From Macrotrachela quadricornifera (taxonomy: Eukaryota; Rotifera; Eurotatoria; Philodinida; Philodinidae): a stretch of 64,000 nt of DNA. The DNA lies in NCBI GenBank assembly GCA_022393335.1, contig JAJEKB010020553.1, positions 74,614 to 138,613 of the forward strand. The letters are read 5' to 3'. The first letter of the stretch is position 1; each line of letters begins with the position of its first letter. This document shows positions 23,354-35,385 of this stretch, piece after piece. The notes under the pieces are model-generated. The model made no database searches, was not told the origin of the DNA, and worked only from the letters and a program-made list of their open reading frames with translations. The position numbers were made by a program, and so were the translations under genes.

Positions 23354-24450
23354 TTAACATACAGTTTACAAAATATAATTATACATATGATGAATTCTAA
23401 AAAGTTCCATCTCGTAAAAATCTTCCTTAGCTGAACGAGAAAAAGAACAAAATTAGTAGAGAATATATGCGCATCTATCAAAATGATTGAATCGTTTCTG
23501 ATTTCCCAATTGAGATTTGCCTATATAGTTTAAATGGCACTTTTGTTGCCATATTATTATAAAAGAAAACTAAAACGTTATTATTTTTTGGAAAGCAAGG
23601 TGTATACAAAATAAAAAAAATTTCCGAAATCTTTCATTTTATTTTCACTATCACTCGAAATTGTACAATTATATATATGACTTATATTTTGATTATGGAA
23701 GAAGGTATTATAACGAGTCAATAGACGTTTCTTTTTTAGGATTTTGTACAGTATTTCATGGTGAATCTTTCAAAAAAATACTCATGATTCTATCCCTTTT
23801 CTAAGTCGAAATATGTATAAAATAAAAACATGTTGCCATAATTTTGCTACATTCGAAAACATAATAATATAATACCATTCCTATAGAAACTTGTTATCTA
23901 TATGTTTCTGAAATATAGTATCAATGACACAAATTCTTCGAGGATTTTTACCAATACAATGAGCTCTACCTATGATCAAAACATGAGCCTGAAACGACAT
24001 TATGTCTTGGATAAGTTTCCTCGTCATTCCCAAGAGTGTAAATAACTGAATTCTCTTAACCTTTTGTACCATTCATCATGACTTGGTTCCTTGTTATATT
24101 TTCAAATTCTCTAATGTAGAGAAATGTATTCAGAAACTGGAAAGACATCTACCGAATCGTACGCAATGACTACTACCTGAAAAATTTGATTCAGTCATGT
24201 TATTTTAACGAATTATCTCTTTTGTTTTGCATCACACTAGGTCATGTGGCTTCAGCTTTCAAAACAATCTGTGGATCTTTGTTCTATTAGAATATGCTAG
24301 AGAAAAATTAGTCATGTGTTGCTAAAACAAGCAAGACTGACTTTGTCGGATGTCCATCAACATTTAGTTGGATCTTTATCAAGTCGAATTTATGTTAGAG
24401 AAGGTCATTCCAGTCAGAGCTTTAGTTCAAAATATTTGCTTGATATTGTT
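23354..24450. other. Intergenic, no convincing gene
   Basis: AT-rich. A 63-codon minus-strand frame at 24072-23881 has no recognised motif. Part of 24316-24576 on the + strand is only the shadow of the methyltransferase gene. Confidence 0.4.
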
Positions 24451-25284
24451 TTAGATGTTTTTTCGATATGCATAACTGATTATAAGTCCGTCATTATCTT
24501 CTACAACGAGGTCAGTCTGCAAGTCAATGCTGATGCAAACAGGTTCTGTGAACACTTGCGCTTCGGCAAATCCTGATCGAATCAATTCTTCATTAATCGG
24601 GAGATCGGTGAATTTGTGATCGTTGAACATATAGAATGAGGCGTTTCGGAAGGCCAATAATAGTAAAATCCCACCAGGCTTGAGAAGATCACCTAATCGG
24701 CGAATTGTTTGCTTGAACATCTTATGTGTTGAACAAGCCGCTTCAAGGCATCCTTTAGTGAAAATCATGTCGAATTGTTGATTACTTTCTCGTTCATTAA
24801 GGAATAGTAAATTGTCATCATGAACGTTACATCGAAAAATTTTCCCTTTGCGCAATGCAGAACGAAGTTGAGCTTCGTATTCAGTCTCGTTCTTATGATG
24901 GCCTTCTTTGATGTCAAGTATAGAATTGAAATAAGGTTTCCAATCATGAGCAGTAGGTTTTTCATCAAGCCAATCTTGAACACATTGTAAATTCGATGGG
25001 AGATAATCACAAAACCAGATTTCATCGAAGTATTGAGCCAAAAGAAAAGAAGGCCAGAGGCAAGGACCACCACCAAATTCAAGCACGCGTTGGTTTTTTT
25101 GGAGTTTTACTGCATGCTGATCTAATATTTTTATAACATTGATCGGAAAAAACTGAGCGCTGGGCGAATCGGTCATTTCTGACGAATAATAATTTTTCAA
25201 AAAAGCATTTGCGTCCCAATTGTCTATATAATTAGAAGAATTCGAAATATCGAGTGTTGTGAGACTACTCTTGTTGTCATCCAT
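24451..25284 (-). CDS. NNMT/PNMT/INMT-family SAM-dependent methyltransferase
   Basis: A single exon of 277 residues from ATG at 25284. The N-terminal DANAFLKNYYSS (about 25-36) corresponds to the YL..YY region of the nicotinamide/indolethylamine/phenylethanolamine N-methyltransferase family. SAM motif I is VLEFGGGPCLWPSF (67-80), followed by WFCDYLPSNLQCVQDWL (90-106), where these enzymes have TDY..NL..W. CNVHDD (152-157) and LKPGGILLLLA (201-211) complete the Rossmann core. Length and order match the family. It transfers a methyl group to an amine or another small-molecule acceptor in the cytosol; which one cannot be told. It stands alone, between repeats. Confidence 0.82.
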   Translation of the reverse strand: MDDNKSSLTTLDISNSSNYIDNWDANAFLKNYYSSEMTDSPSAQFFPINVIKILDQHAVKLQKNQRVLEFGGGPCLWPSFLLAQYFDEIWFCDYLPSNLQCVQDWLDEKPTAHDWKPYFNSILDIKEGHHKNETEYEAQLRSALRKGKIFRCNVHDDNLLFLNERESNQQFDMIFTKGCLEAACSTHKMFKQTIRRLGDLLKPGGILLLLAFRNASFYMFNDHKFTDLPINEELIRSGFAEAQVFTEPVCISIDLQTDLVVEDNDGLIISYAYRKNI

Positions 25285-26069
25285 ACTAGTTCAACCAAGG
25301 TAAGATAATCAATACAGCGTGTAGAATCTACAAATACTCAACAAGAGATATGAATAGTTACCATTTAATATGGCTCGCAATGTCTTCGATATATTCATGG
25401 GTTGTCACAAAAACTGTAAGCTTCATTGCTATGCATAGTATACTGATAATTTGCTTCATCTTATAAAGTATCAGTTTTACTAAACCTTCTGTGATACCTA
25501 TTCATGACATCTAAGCTGACTTCAGTTGTACGAACAAATAGTATTATAAATAGTACAACTGATCATGAGCTAAGGCTAGATTAAACTGTACAAAATACTT
25601 AGAATAATAAATGGAAAAAAGATAATTATAACGGCAACTAGGCACAAACAGTTTCCGATAATTTTCGGATTCATCTTCCCATTTTTCAGAGTGCCTGATC
25701 GTCATCTATTCAACAGTGAATGCATCAGATCTGTAGTTCTTTCCTGCCACAGTTAGCAAATGCGTTATTGAATGCTATTCACTTATATCATCCAAATTTT
25801 AGCCAGTTCTCAAAAATAATCCGAATATTTCCAACAGTTCTTGTCCACTAGACATGTATCAATCCCGAACACAACTGGAACTCGACTCAAACTTGACTAA
25901 ATATGTTCGAGTCGACTTCGATCTAGACATGGCCCAGACTGTTTGGGTTTGGTATGTTTCGTCTAATGAGTTTGAGTTCAGTATTGAGACTAATGGAATA
26001 TTTTGCTTGGCTGAAGGCAGGGACTCCCGGTATTGTATTATAAAGGTTTCTTAAATTATCAAGTACTAT
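25285..26069. other. Upstream of methyltransferase, no gene
   Basis: AT-rich. The 66-codon + strand frame at 25854-26054 shows no motif and is not called. Confidence 0.4.
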
Positions 26070-26340
26070 ATTATGAAGACACCGTTAGGTCCTAAAATCC
26101 AATATTATATGACTATCTTGAAGTCACTAACTTCTATATCATGAAGATATCTTTAGGATCTCAAGTCTTATATTATAAGGATTCTAATAGGTCCTAAAAT
26201 CCTATACTATGGAGATAGCTTAAGCTGATCAATTCCTACACTCTAAGATATTTTTAGATCTTCAAATCCAATGTTATGAAGGTGCCTTTAGGTTCTCAAA
26301 TTCAATATTGTGGCGGTACCTTTAGGTCCTTAGGAACGCA
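26070..26340. repeat. Degenerate tandem repeat, about 55-65 bp units
   Basis: Imperfect repeats of a unit containing TTTAGGTCCTAAAATCCAATATTATGAAG recur four to five times (GTTAGGTCC, ATAGGTCC, TTTAGGTTC, TTTAGGTCC). Units differ by substitutions and short gaps. Confidence 0.6.
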
Positions 26341-27033
26341 TCCGCTAGAAAGAATCCTTCAGTCGCCATAATCAAATCCAAAATATTAAGGTACCTGATT
26401 TTATCGAAGAAAAATGGGAGCAACAACAAGTTTAGACGTCTATTATGACCTCTAGAAATGGTTATTTTGAGGGTATACTCGGTATTTTGATATTATTTCA
26501 TGAATGGCTTGATCATTTGAACTCGGAAACATTTCATTTGACAAAGAACTGTATCAGCTACAAATTCATCTAATTTAAACGAGCGATATATAGGGCAATA
26601 AAAGGACTATAGGTCATAAATCGCTCAAATCTCAAGGTCCTTCTTCTACGAACCGGGCGGTATTTTGAACATTTCTCTATACCTTCAAGATGACTTAGAC
26701 TTATTTTGTAGCAGACAAAGATCTCAGCAAGACACATCTTTTAACATTAAGTCATTACGGGAAAAATACTCGGAGACCAGGATAGTATAGACCATAGTAT
26801 GGTCACCCCTATCTAATGATCATTGATCCTACTTCTGAAAGTCATACAATTTCGTTAGAAACCATGTAAACTGACTTCAGATTTATGTTCGACACCGAAA
26901 ACTGTGTAGGATAAGTTATTATAGAATGGTTTTTCATTTAAGTCTAGCAGAATTATGAAAATAGTTGTACTTCGTAGATATATGATAGGTATACGATGCA
27001 TAGAGACATCAATATGTTATTTATATTTCATCA
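26341..27033. other. Unassigned, no gene seen
   Basis: No coding signal or clear repeat found between the degenerate tandem repeat and the next foldback. Confidence 0.35.
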
Positions 27034-27820
27034 GTACTATTGTCGGCGCCAAAATCTGAGGTACCTGGTTATTTTCTCAATAACTTTTGATAGAAACAAG
27101 ATAGAGACCTGCGGTTTTCACCATTTGATAGCCAAGATTCAAGAGCATATCTTCTTAAACAAAATCGTTTTTGAGAAAGAATCCCAAAATCGGTTTTTCG
27201 GAGGATCTTTGGAAAATCACACTGTTTTTCTGAAAACTCTCATGGAAACCAAGTGATTTTTTACATATTCGGAATCAGCATCAAAAACTGCGTCGAATCA
27301 TATATATTTTCAAGTTTTTAACGAACCTTTTTTTGTATCAAAAAACTCATTCCTAGGTACCCTCAGAGCTACGTCGAAAAATGAACTTAACCAAACAGCC
27401 ATTTTGTGTTTTATTAGCGTTTTACAGGCTCCCAACTTGTTTTCCATTGTTCAAGTGACATTTTGATTAAATTTGTTTTTGCCATGGCTCTGATGGTATC
27501 TAGGAATGAGTTTTTTGATATAAAAAAAAGGTTCGTTAAAAGCTTCAAAATATTTATGATTCGACGCAGTTTTCGATACTGATTCCGAATATGTAAAAAA
27601 TTACTAGGTTTCCATGACAGTTTTCAGAACAACAGTGTGATTTTCCAAAGATCCTCCGAAAAACCGATTTTGGGGTTTTTTTCTCGGAAAAGATTTTGTT
27701 TAAAAAGATATGCTCTTCAATCTTGGTTATCAAATGGTGAAAACCACAGATCTCTATCTTGCTCCTATTAAAAGTTATTGAGAAAATAATCAAGTGCCTT
27801 ATATTCTGGCGCTGGTATTA
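27034..27820. repeat. Foldback with about 300-bp arms
   Basis: The left arm (about 27034-27340) and right arm (about 27528-27820) are reverse complements. For example TTATTTTCTCAATAACTTTT on the left is mirrored near 27785, and GATCTTTGGAAAATCACACTG is mirrored near 27640. The open frames on both strands are the same arm sequence read twice. Confidence 0.85.
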
Positions 27821-29354
27821 GTAAGTAACGAGTTCGGGTCTTCACCATTCGATAGTCCTGCTCCTGTGGCTACAAAACCACATATTTTCAAAACGGAAAA
27901 GCTACTCATCATGTAGAACGTGTCTATACGTATTGGAGTAAGGGAACGATTTCATATATATTGGGTCTACCCAGTCAGAAAAAATTTCGAAAAACGCGTT
28001 TAAACGCATTTTTCAAAATTTTTATCGGACTGGGTAGATTTAGCCATTTTTCAGTTAGAAAACCGACGTTTGAATCAAAATCAATATCAGATTCGGAATC
28101 AGCATGAAAAACTAATTCGATCCATATCTATCTCAAATATTTTTAACAATTTTATCGCGATACCTCGGCCGATTAATCACGCGGTTAAATCGTGATTTTT
28201 CTTGAATCGGTAAGCGCCTTATTCCTATCCTCAATTTCATATCTATTCTCTTACTTCTGTCCCTAACCTCTTAATTCTATCCCTGATCCCTTATTTATAT
28301 TCTTAATCCTTTAATTCTATATCTACTTCCCCCCCCCCCCTCCCACAGTGGGCAGGAAAAGAGGGTCAGGAGCAATTTCTAGTTGCCAAGTCGCTTTTGA
28401 ATCGAGACTATATGCATTTTGTAGGCTTTAATGAGCTACGAACATCCTGAAAAGAGTTGGTGCTTATAGCTTATTTTTTGTCGAGATATTTAGTTTTTAT
28501 ATCATTTTTTAGCAAAAAGCCGTGGTCCTCCTTAGGTTCATCTGAAAAATCAATTTTCGAATTTCGACTTGAAACTTTGCCCAGAGGAAGGTCTTAATGA
28601 GCCTAGTTTATTCTGAAAGTTTTGAACTTTTGGACTAATTCTACCCCGAGATACGAGTATAAGAAAAAATACTCTTTTTCACATCACCTATAGCACAAAA
28701 TGTTAACTGCTCATATTTAAGGATAGCAGCAACCGAGAAATTTGAAACTTTCAGGATTAACTAGTTTCATCGAGACCTCTCTCTACGCAAATTTCCTGGT
28801 CGAAATTCGAAAGTTGATTGTTCGGGTGAACCTCAGGGTGACCATGGTGTTGTGCCACAAAATCCCAAATATCTCGACAAGGGTTCAAAACCGCATCTTA
28901 CCGCATTCATCAAAGATAGATGATGATACGCTGTACCGAATAATAAATTGAAAAATACAATAAACACTTTCGCGTGATCCCGCGTAGACATTACATTATT
29001 TGCCAGTGGTCATTTTTTGCTTTACTAGATATAATTTCCTTGTCTTTTGTACCTAAAGAAGACTTTAAAAAATTCCAACAATCTTTAATGTACAGTAAGC
29101 ACGTATCACTATATAATGGTACAATAATAATTGCTTTTAACTGTATTATAAGTTAACAGCAGAGTCTTTCCTAATATAGTGCTATTGCTAATGTTCACCA
29201 GATTTTGCTATCTTGCTGTTACCACTTCATCATATATTATAGAACTTCCATCAGAACCTAGACCACAGTTAAGCTCAGGAGCACATTACCTTTCATAGCA
29301 GACGACATTCAGGTTCAAATCTCGAAAGTCTATATTTCCTCCGGGCTGCCCACC
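27821..29354. other. Repeat-rich spacer, no gene
   Basis: 27965-28035 is a small hairpin (CTACCCAGTC..GACTGGGTAG). 28205-28325 has irregular repeats of CCTTAATTCTATCCCT-like words, followed by a C-run at about 28328-28340. No gene was recognised. Confidence 0.45.
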
Positions 29355-30095
29355 GTGAGGGAGGGGGTAACGCTATGATTTCAAGTCGGAAACATATTGA
29401 ATTTTATACTAAATGAAAGTCCGTGAAAAATGGGATTTATTGGCACTATATAGTGAGGCTTATGAAAACCTTTTAATGTCGAACATAAGAAATTTTCAAA
29501 AATTTAAATTTTAAAAACTGTTAAAAATCCATATTTTTTTCATGGAATGAAAACATCCAATTTTTCAATAAAATTAGCATTTTTTATTATTTTTATGCAC
29601 TAGGGCATTCCAAAATATATTCATTCAATGTATTTTTTCAAGTTGCATCAAATGAGTATATTTTCAACCGTCTCATGTAAGAAGAATTACGGAAAACGGT
29701 TGAATTTATTATAAAAAAGACTACTTTTTTTCCTATAAAAAATGTGAAAAAGTGAGTTTTTTGGTACATTCTTTAGACAGTTTTCAGTGAGTTTTAACCG
29801 AAGAACCTTATTTAAAAAATTTTAATATAGATAGTCATGTAGAGCTCGATGAGCTGTATGGAACCATGTAAAAATATCCAAGAGAAACATTTTGCTCCAT
29901 TTTTGAATCATTGACACCTTAATTTTCCACTGCAAAAAATGTATGAAATTTCTGAAAATTTCTCATGTTTGACATTAAAAGGTTTTCATAAGCCTCATTA
30001 CTCCGTACCAATAAATTCCATTTTTCACGAGCTTTCATTTAGTATAAAATTCAATATATTTCCTACTTGAAATCATAGCGATACCTCCCGTGCAA
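29355..30095. repeat. Foldback element, family A
   Basis: GCTATGATTTCAAGTCGGAAAC on the left is mirrored near 30065, and TTATGAAAACCTTTTAATGTC is mirrored near 29990. Arms are about 160 bases with a 400-base loop. The arm shares sequence order (GGATTTATT, TAATGTCGAAC, AAGAAATTTT) with the foldback at 44739-45366, so the two are diverged members of one family. Confidence 0.8.
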
Positions 30096-30804
30096 AATAT
30101 TTTCTCCAACCTAGTACAGATAGCGAAACATTCGTCTCTGCGTTGAGAGCGCTTCAAAAACGTCATTTTTCGTCAGAACATTGGAAACCGAGATAAATGC
30201 ATGGAAGGATAGCTCGTCTTCTGCTCTTTTACAAACAATATGATTCTTAAGGTGACACTTCTTTTGAGACAAGGTTGTTGATAGTTTTCGTTAACCTCTC
30301 CTCGAAAAATATGCCTATTTTGCAAAAAATACGAAAATATGTTTCGATCTCTCGTAAGATATGTTTTCTTGACCGTGCAATCCAAACTTCTCTATTCAAC
30401 CTCATACAGCATATCTTTTTTTTTCTTGTTTGAAAGAACACGTTCAGATACAGAGCACCATAGTCTTTTTTAAATTGAGGTTGATTTTTATTTTATATAC
30501 AGTCACTTATATAAACTGGCGCTTATTTTTAGCGAGTTTTTGAGTCATTGAACTTGTTGTCTCTTTTTCCCACTTAAGAAGTAATGATTTCAAAAAGAGC
30601 CGACTTTGTTTTGCCCTGCATCCTGACATGCTCTTTCAAACAAAAATAAATACATATATTGAAAGAGTCAGGATAGAGAAAAATGGAGTCGTCAAATTAA
30701 CTATTTCTGCTGCTAAATGTTATGCTACAGGGCTGAAACTGGAAGGTACTTACATGAAAACAGAAAAGAAATCGAGATAAATAACCAAGAAGCGACACCA
30801 ATAC
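30096..30804. other. Spacer, no gene
   Basis: Short ORFs only, without motifs. Nothing recognised. Confidence 0.35.
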
Positions 30805-31755
30805 TTAGAACGTACCAAAAGTTCTGATCACGATGTTAGTGAAACGTCCAATTAGCTTTGAGAAACTTTCTTTCGATATAGTCTTCAAGATAAAAGAATG
30901 CTCTATTTTTCTGTACTATTTGATTGTACTTTAACTAATATGATGATGATAATATTTAGATAAAACATTTTTTTCATTATGGTTTGTGCATGATCATAGT
31001 ACCAGATCATAATGGATGAAATTGGTTAATGTTCAATCCATCAAAGCATTACATTAATAACCAAAATATCCCATAAGCTGCAGCGTGAAAATTTCTATAA
31101 TTTATGTAAGGCCACTTATTTTATAATTGCACTTTTTGTGTTCAAAATGGGCAAAATTCTGCAAGATCGGCTTTTGATTATGAGAATTAAGTAATGTTTC
31201 TGATACAGGACGAATGCAGTTTTGTTATTTCATTGCTTCATCATCCGATATGCTTTATTAAGAATAAATAAAATACACCGCGAGTCGCGACATGAATAGG
31301 CCTACTATCTTCGTAGTAAAGTTTATTGTAATAGTTTTAAAAAAAGGAAATTCTGTACGAACAGCTTTTACATTGACGAAATTTTGTTCTCTCAAAACAT
31401 TATCCACTTTGGAAACAAAAAGTGCAATTATAAAATAAGTGACCTTACATAAAATATAGAAATTTTCACGCTGCATCTTATGAGATATTTTGTTTATTCA
31501 TGTAACGCTTTGAGGGATTGAACATTAACCAGTTTCATCCATTATGATCTGGTACTATGATCATGCACAAATCATAACGAAAAAATGTTTTATCTAAAAT
31601 TTATCATCATCATATTAGTTAAAGTATGATCAAATAGTACCGAAAAATATAGCATTCTTTTATCTTGGAGACTATATAGAAAGAAAGTTTCTCAAAGCTA
31701 ATTGGACGTTTCACTAACATCGTGATCAGAACTTTTGATACGTCCTAAGTAATTC
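30805..31755. repeat. Foldback with about 345-bp arms
   Basis: The left arm (about 30805-31145) and right arm (about 31405-31755) mirror each other, e.g. CACGATGTTAGTGAAACGTCC against its complement near 31710, and GCAGCGTGAAAATTTCTATA against its complement near 31465. The loop is about 260 bases. Related words occur at about 11600-11700 and in the loop of the MITE at 39.6-40.6 kb. Confidence 0.85.
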
Positions 31756-32324
31756 AAAGCATTTTACAATTTGTCACCATTATAATCATAACCAATATTT
31801 GGTCATGCGTGTCAGGATATTAAGAGAGTAAATAAAAGTGCGAAATGCGTGGTATTATAAAGAAAAGAAAAAAGACATTATAATGATAATAGGTGAGCAA
31901 ACAGAGTAAGAAGAAAAGAGAACTAAGAAAGTGAAGGAAAAAAAGAGAAAGAAAAAAGGAGTCGAAGCGTTAGATTTGTATTCTCGCTTTTTTTTCGTAT
32001 TACTGCGTTTCAACAAAAAACAACCATCTTACGAGATATGATTCGTGACAATCTATCAGTTGTCGTACACGACGCAAACGAAAGGAAATTATCAATGTGT
32101 TTGTTTTTTTTCTTTTATAAATTCATTCCAAACGACGGCGTCGTTATAGAAAAGTGAGGATCCAAAACCAGTTGAATGCATAGTTCTCAATCTTCTTTGA
32201 GTATATTTTTTAACATAGAACTCTAACGAGTATTCTAAAGTGGTAGTGTAAACATTGTGTATAGAAATGAAAGGACAACGATACACCAATTAAAGACCTA
32301 CACGAAATTTTCGTTGCAATATCT
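31756..32324. other. Spacer, A/G-rich, no gene
   Basis: 31850-31965 is an A/G-rich low-complexity stretch. No coding feature was recognised. Confidence 0.35.
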
Positions 32325-32955
32325 ATTGCCCACGAGGAAACCGCCCGAAGAGATTCACTGCTTTTGTGTTCGAACTCTGCATAAAGCAGGCCCCAATGAG
32401 TTATGAAAAACCTTAAAAGGGCAAATGCCCATGGTCTTTTCCTAGAAAACTATAGACGCTTTACTGAAGTTTTAGCCTGGAGTACTGTATATACCAAAGA
32501 ACCGAATAGCGATATTTGTAGCTGAAATTTTGTCCACAGATAGGACTACTAGTAACTGGAATGTCCTAAAAAATTCAGCTCAACAGAATATTTCCTTCAC
32601 AAGATATTAAATCCCAAAAAAAACATGAGGTTTTCGAATCTTTCATAGAATATGAAAGATTTTCGGGAATTCAATATCTTGTGAAGAAAACGTTTTTTAA
32701 CTGAAATTTTCAGGACATTCTTGTTACTAGAAGCCCTCTCTGTGAGCAAAGTTTCGGCTACAAATAAGGTTTTTCGATTCTTTGCTACATAAAGTATTAT
32801 AGACTAAAATTTCAGTAAAGCGCCTATAACTTTGTAGAAAAAGACCATGGGCGTTTGCCCTTTTGAAGCTTTTCATATCTCATTCAGGTCTGTCTTATCT
32901 ACAGAGTCCGCATGCAAAAGCAGTTAATCACTTTGGTCGGTTACCTCGTGAGTTT
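32325..32955. repeat. Foldback, short loop
   Basis: CGAGGAAACCG..CGAAGAGATT at the left is mirrored near 32940, and AAAGGGCAAATGCCCATGGTC is mirrored near 32850. Arms are about 290 bases and meet near 32630, so the element is close to one continuous hairpin. Confidence 0.8.
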
Positions 32956-33249
32956 CTTGAAGTAGGGCAGAAAAAGGAAATAATCATGCAAAACGAGGGG
33001 AACAGTTTGTCCAAAAAACGGCCCTAATGGATAATCACATCGAAAATCACTTTCACATTGAAATTCATGCTTCTCGCTTTAAGATTACACTATCCTCGAC
33101 CAACATAGAGCATTCTCGCCAACTCTTTGAAGCGTATTTAGACAGCTTCCCTCTTACTGCTGTAACAGTAGGTCCATCTTAGAAACAGCTAGTTAACACC
33201 TTTTGCTATCATCATCTAAATCATTCGTAATAGCGCCATCATTTTAGCA
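32956..33249. other. Spacer, no gene
   Basis: No feature recognised. Confidence 0.35.
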
Positions 33250-33790
33250 TGTATAAAGGTAGTTAAGAGCTACAAAATGATACTAATTTATATGAATAAA
33301 TATACTGTACTCGATATTTTTCATAGAGCACACTGTCGAAAATCTATAAAAAATCTATCCGAAAGTGAATGTATGATATAGTATGGTCTAGAGGATTTTT
33401 ATTATAGACTATAGTACCATTCTGATTTTTTCCGTATTTATAGAGATAATTAATAGCTACAAAATAATACTAAATTATATGGGTAAATATACTGCGTTCA
33501 ATATTTTCTATGAAGCACTCTGTCAAAGGTCCATCCAAAATCGGGTGGAAGCCATATTATGATCAAGAGGCTATTTATTATAGATTATAGTATCACTATG
33601 ATGTTTTTAGCATTTATAGAGATAAGTCAGAGCTACAAAATGCTGCTAATTTGTACGGGTTAATATAATGCGCTCGATGTTTTGTAAGAAACGGTCCATC
33701 AAAACTATGTTAAAAAGCTTATGGATAGCATGATAGTCCCCAAGATTATTATCATATACCATAGAACCAAGGTCAATTTTATTGTAATGG
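33250..33790. repeat. Satellite-like tandem repeat, three units of about 176-187 bp
   Basis: The word AGCTACAAAATG recurs at 33268, 33455 (AGCTACAAAATA) and 33631. Each is followed by TACTAAT..TAAATATACTG, a CGAT-type word, and ..TATAGACTATAGTACC or ..TATAGATTATAGTATC near the unit end. Units diverge by perhaps 15-25 percent by eye. An inverted unit lies at 35180-35385. Confidence 0.75.
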
Positions 33791-33859
33791 TGAAAAGGAC
33801 ATTCTATGGACAGTTGGGTTCTGAATTCAAAACTACATCACTAACGAAGGGATTGGGGA

Positions 33860-34417
33860 TCAAGAGTTAGTGCAGTAAATTTTCGTACTGAAGTCAGTAG
33901 TGTTATAGAATGTGCTACTTTCATAGATCTTACTATCACGGTCGCTAGTACTACAGGATTCACAAATGGTAGAGACATCGGTATCCAGATCAGTGCTAGT
34001 GTAGGGCGCAATACTAACGCAGACATCTTTAGTAAGCTGAATGCTCTTTTTTACGATACCACCCATTTTTACTGCACCTGCTGTCAACATAACTGTGCCT
34101 CGAAGAAAAGGTTATCATCACTTATAAAGTAATGGATTCAGTCTTTCTGTCCCATTGCGTGAGATAATATTCGAATACTAGATTTTAAGGTAATATTCTA
34201 CAAACTTTCATCCAATGGATGATCAATAACAGTGACCTTCTTTCCATAGTTGTGCCGCCAAGACATTCTTTATAGAATCTTGATCCTGTGCTCCGTCGAC
34301 AATATCAGGCTTGCGAAATTTCCTCATATATTTTAGCACCACTTTCTGACTCATGATCAACCCTATATATGAGTCAGTCCATATAAGCCTGAGCCAAAGT
34401 TGCTCAATCGAGGTCAT
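33860..34417 (-). other. Possible decayed coding fragments, unassigned
   Basis: Two short minus-strand frames are present. 34090-33860 reads MLTAGAVKMGGIVKKSIQLT followed by a Ser/Thr-rich stretch with five Cys, loosely like a small secreted cysteine-containing domain. 34417-34223 has no motif and partly lies in the next foldback. No signal peptide, splice sites or family could be supported. It may be chance. Confidence 0.2.
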
Positions 34418-35115
34418 AAAATTCTAGTCAATCTAATATATATTGTAGAGGAAAGAATTTTATGAATTTTGACGCAAACCACTTCAAAAAAAAATGTTGA
34501 GTCGTTGGAATTTTAAGAGTCATTGGATGTAGATAAAAAGAAGGAATTATCTCCTAGGATGTAAGGTCAATGGAAGTCAGAGTGGCATGGTTTCATACTA
34601 TCACGTGGATATAACAAAGCTATGAAAAAATTTGCGTGGGATTTGAAAAAAAAATTTTTTCAAAATTTCCCATATTCCCTTCAGTCTGTGAAGGCGAAAA
34701 AGGTTTTTTCAAATCCCACGCAAATTTTTTCATAGCTTTGTTATACCCACGTGATAGTTTGAAACTATGCCACTCCAACTTCCATTGACCTTACATTCTA
34801 GGAGATGATTCCTTCTTTTTATCTACATCCAACGCCTCTTAAAATTCCAACGACTCAATATTTTGAGATAAATATTTCACTAAGTATGATAAATAAGACT
34901 CATCGAGATATATTCCCATACAAAATTTCAGCTTAAACTATTGAGCCGTTCTTAAGATATTATCCCATGAGGACTTTTTGGTAAAAATGGGCATTTTCGT
35001 AAAATGCTGAGAAAAAAACGAGCATTCAATATTTTTTTTGAAGTGGCTTGCGTCAAAATTCATAAAATCCTTTCCTCTACAATATATCTTAGATTGACTA
35101 GAATTTGATGACCTC
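34395..35115. repeat. Foldback with insertion in the right arm
   Basis: The left arm begins CAATCGAGGTCATAAAATTC and is mirrored at the far end near 35105. The inner part (ACGCAAATTTTTTCATAGC) is mirrored around a centre near 34680. The right arm carries about 170 extra bases (about 34862-35030) with no partner on the left, so something inserted there or was lost from the left. Confidence 0.8.
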
Positions 35116-35179
35116 GATTGAACAGGTAGTCTGTATTTCGAACCGGCTTTATATGGATTGGCTCATATGTTCAAAGAAT

Positions 35180-35385
35180 CATATTGGTCCTACAGTATAT
35201 AATAAAGAGAATGTGGACCATACTATACCATCCAACATCTTTCTGATACAGTTTCCACAGGTGTGTTACACAGTGCTCCATGAAAAATATCGAGCGCAGC
35301 ATATTTATCTATCTGAATTAGCATCATTTTGTAGCTCTGAATTATCTCTATAAATGCTAAAAACATCATAGTGATACTATAATCT
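35180..35385 (-). repeat. Inverted copy of the roughly 180-bp satellite unit
   Basis: The reverse complement gives ATAGTATCACTATGATGTT, TATAGAGATAATTCAGAGCTAC, then TTCATGGAGCACTGTGT, in the same order as the 33.25-33.79 kb units. It abuts the start of the Helitron-like element. Confidence 0.7.

Noticed and set aside
26996..27793. ORFs on both strands with similar peptides
   Set aside because: They are the two arms of one foldback read in opposite directions (ITFDRNKIETCGFHHL and ITFNRSKIEICGFHHL), not two genes.
28205..28345. CCTTAATTCTATCCCT-like words and a C-run as possible telomeric repeats
   Set aside because: Irregular unit, no conserved short telomere motif, internal position.
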